Below are positions 63,160-64,000 of a stretch of DNA of 64,000 bases, in pieces. The first letter of the stretch is position 1. Every line of letters starts with the position of its first letter. The stretch is taken from contig NZ_CP094326.1 in NCBI RefSeq assembly GCF_022760175.1, positions 248,001-312,000 on the forward strand, in the 5' to 3' direction. The DNA comes from Zhouia spongiae. GTDB taxonomy: Bacteria; Bacteroidota; Bacteroidia; Flavobacteriales; Flavobacteriaceae. The position numbers and the translations under genes are program-made. The notes beneath the pieces were generated by a model, which did not search any database, was not told the DNA's origin, and saw only the letters and a list, made by a program, of their open reading frames with translations.

Positions 63160-64000
63160 TGATTGCCACACCATAGGTGGGTTTTATGGAGTTAATGGCA
63201 AGAAGTTACAACGACACTATCGAGATTATCTAAGTAATTTTAAAGAGTGGAGGCAAAAGTCCCACGCTAAAGACTGGTTAATCTTTCCTGAGAATATGGG
63301 TAAGTATTTATCTATTGATGAGACCGCTCTATCCAAAGGAGAACTCTACACTATTATTACTAATAAAAAAGCTAAAGGTAAGAAAGGTGCTATTGTAGCT
63401 ATACTTGCGGGAACCAAAGCTGAACCTATTATAGAACAACTGCTTAAAATCCCAAAGACACTTAGAGATAAGGTAAAAGAGATTACTTTGGATATGGCAC
63501 ATTCAATGAAAATGATTGTCAAAAAATGCTTCCCTAAAGCCATACAGGTAACAGATCGATTTCATGTACAAAAACTAGCCCTAGAAGCACTACAAGATAT
63601 TAGAATCAAACATCGATGGGAAGCTATTGACCTAGAAAATGAACAAATTAAACAAAGTAAGAGTACACAAAAAGTGTTCATTCCAAAAACCTTTCCTAAT
63701 GGGGATACCAGAAAACAACTCTTGGCTAGAAGTAGGTATCTACTCTATAAAGCACCCAACAATTGGACACAAAATCAACACATACGATCCAAAATCCTCT
63801 TTGAACAATACCCCGACATCAAAAAAGCATATGATTTAGTACAAGGATTAAGAAACATATTCAATACAGCTACCTCTATACAAACTGCTTACACCAAGTT
63901 AGCACACTGGTATAAGGATGTAGAACAAACAGGGTTTAAAGCTTTTAACACCATAGCTAATACGATAACTATGAACTATAAATCGATCTTGAATTATTTT
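63140..64000 (+). CDS. ISAon1-type transposase, catalytic part (partial, cut by right edge)
   Basis: The frame +1 relative to the N-terminal ORF is open from 63140 (TTG) to the window end, 287 codons. It reads NDCHTIGGFYGVNGKKLQRH, then YLSIDETALSKGELYTII and EITLDMAHSMKMIVKK, the acidic motifs of a DDE_Tnp_ISL3-type domain, followed by VTDRFHVQKLALEAL. No ATG begins this frame near its start. It is therefore expressed either from the TTG inside the first ORF or by +1 frameshifting near CAA-GAC-TAA. Confidence 0.82.
   Translation, partial: MVSTKTNDCHTIGGFYGVNGKKLQRHYRDYLSNFKEWRQKSHAKDWLIFPENMGKYLSIDETALSKGELYTIITNKKAKGKKGAIVAILAGTKAEPIIEQLLKIPKTLRDKVKEITLDMAHSMKMIVKKCFPKAIQVTDRFHVQKLALEALQDIRIKHRWEAIDLENEQIKQSKSTQKVFIPKTFPNGDTRKQLLARSRYLLYKAPNNWTQNQHIRSKILFEQYPDIKKAYDLVQGLRNIFNTATSIQTAYTKLAHWYKDVEQTGFKAFNTIANTITMNYKSILNYF

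Larger units (their letters stand above)
62800..64000 (+). mobile_element. ISAon1-type insertion sequence, right part outside window
   Basis: Two consecutive reading frames of an ISAon1-type element with an ISL3-like DDE transposase. Only the left part is present. It inserted beyond the ECF sigma operon. Neither terminal inverted repeat nor target duplication can be confirmed here. Confidence 0.75.

Noticed and set aside
1-64000. CRISPR arrays, rRNA operons and prophage
   Set aside because: No regularly spaced repeats, rRNA sequence or phage structural genes are seen. The only mobile element is the insertion sequence at the right edge.

Overview
The window is chromosomal DNA of a marine-type Flavobacteriaceae bacterium (Bacteroidota). 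The evidence is a SusC/SusD pair under an ECF sigma/FecR system, Bacteroidota-type -7 promoter elements (TAnnTTTG), weak Shine-Dalgarno sequences, a BirA ligase without a DNA-binding domain, ftsH-LUD-cdsA-psd-ACBP gene order, lpxK (Gram-negative lipid A), and AT-rich, tightly packed genes. I had only the sequence, so all family names rest on motif recognition.

Layout. 1-1640: SulP anion transporter cut by the left edge. 1763-5466: quinone oxidoreductase, then an ArsR-controlled operon (arsR, an SRPBCC-VOC fusion, DoxX-like, DUF4287) behind a 42-bp operator-like palindrome, and a small hypothetical gene. 5937-15067: housekeeping genes, namely an M14 carboxypeptidase, NUDIX hydrolase divergent from pyrE, birA, and the run rsfS-ftsH-LUD-cdsA-psd-ACBP. 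15162-36064: mainly core metabolism (valS, DUF1573, a PDZ aspartyl protease, an aminotransferase, murB, ECF sigma/anti-sigma, a glycosyltransferase, a second ECF sigma factor, an Nramp-like transporter, lipA, gap, a hybrid histidine kinase, lpxK, Nif3, a coiled-coil protein, kmo). 36065-38811: structured non-coding DNA, a Ca/Na antiporter, and a decayed BlaI/BlaR1-like locus in which an internal deletion joined the repressor to the tail of the M56 sensor. 38754-48401: a small polysaccharide-utilization locus (susC, susD, GH16, and a metallophosphoesterase with a frameshifted C-terminus) with fecR and a divergent ECF sigma gene. 48545-49206: a 50-residue protein and apt. 49481-58815: an AT-rich surface-protein region with two paralogous cadherin-repeat lipoproteins (one ending in NHL repeats, one in leucine-rich repeats), a broken lipoprotein gene, a secreted protein, and a LytTR/LytS-type two-component system with a periplasmic propeller sensor. 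58859-62398: a decayed secreted gene, then an ECF sigma/anti-sigma/DUF4097-like/outer-membrane-protein cluster with two matching ECF-type promoters. 62800-64000: the left part of an ISAon1-type insertion sequence cut by the right edge.

How genes work together. The GH16 locus should sense a glycan through the STN domain of SusC and FecR, releasing the divergent sigma factor. The 61859-62398 sigma factor probably drives its own operon and, through a second copy of the same promoter, the outer-membrane protein gene. The LytTR pair is the natural candidate regulator of the adjacent modular lipoproteins, whose shared 404-bp 5' region and leftover LRR tail record duplication and C-terminal module exchange. 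Gene decay (six lesions or remnants) is concentrated between 37.5 and 59.3 kb, the accessory part of the window.
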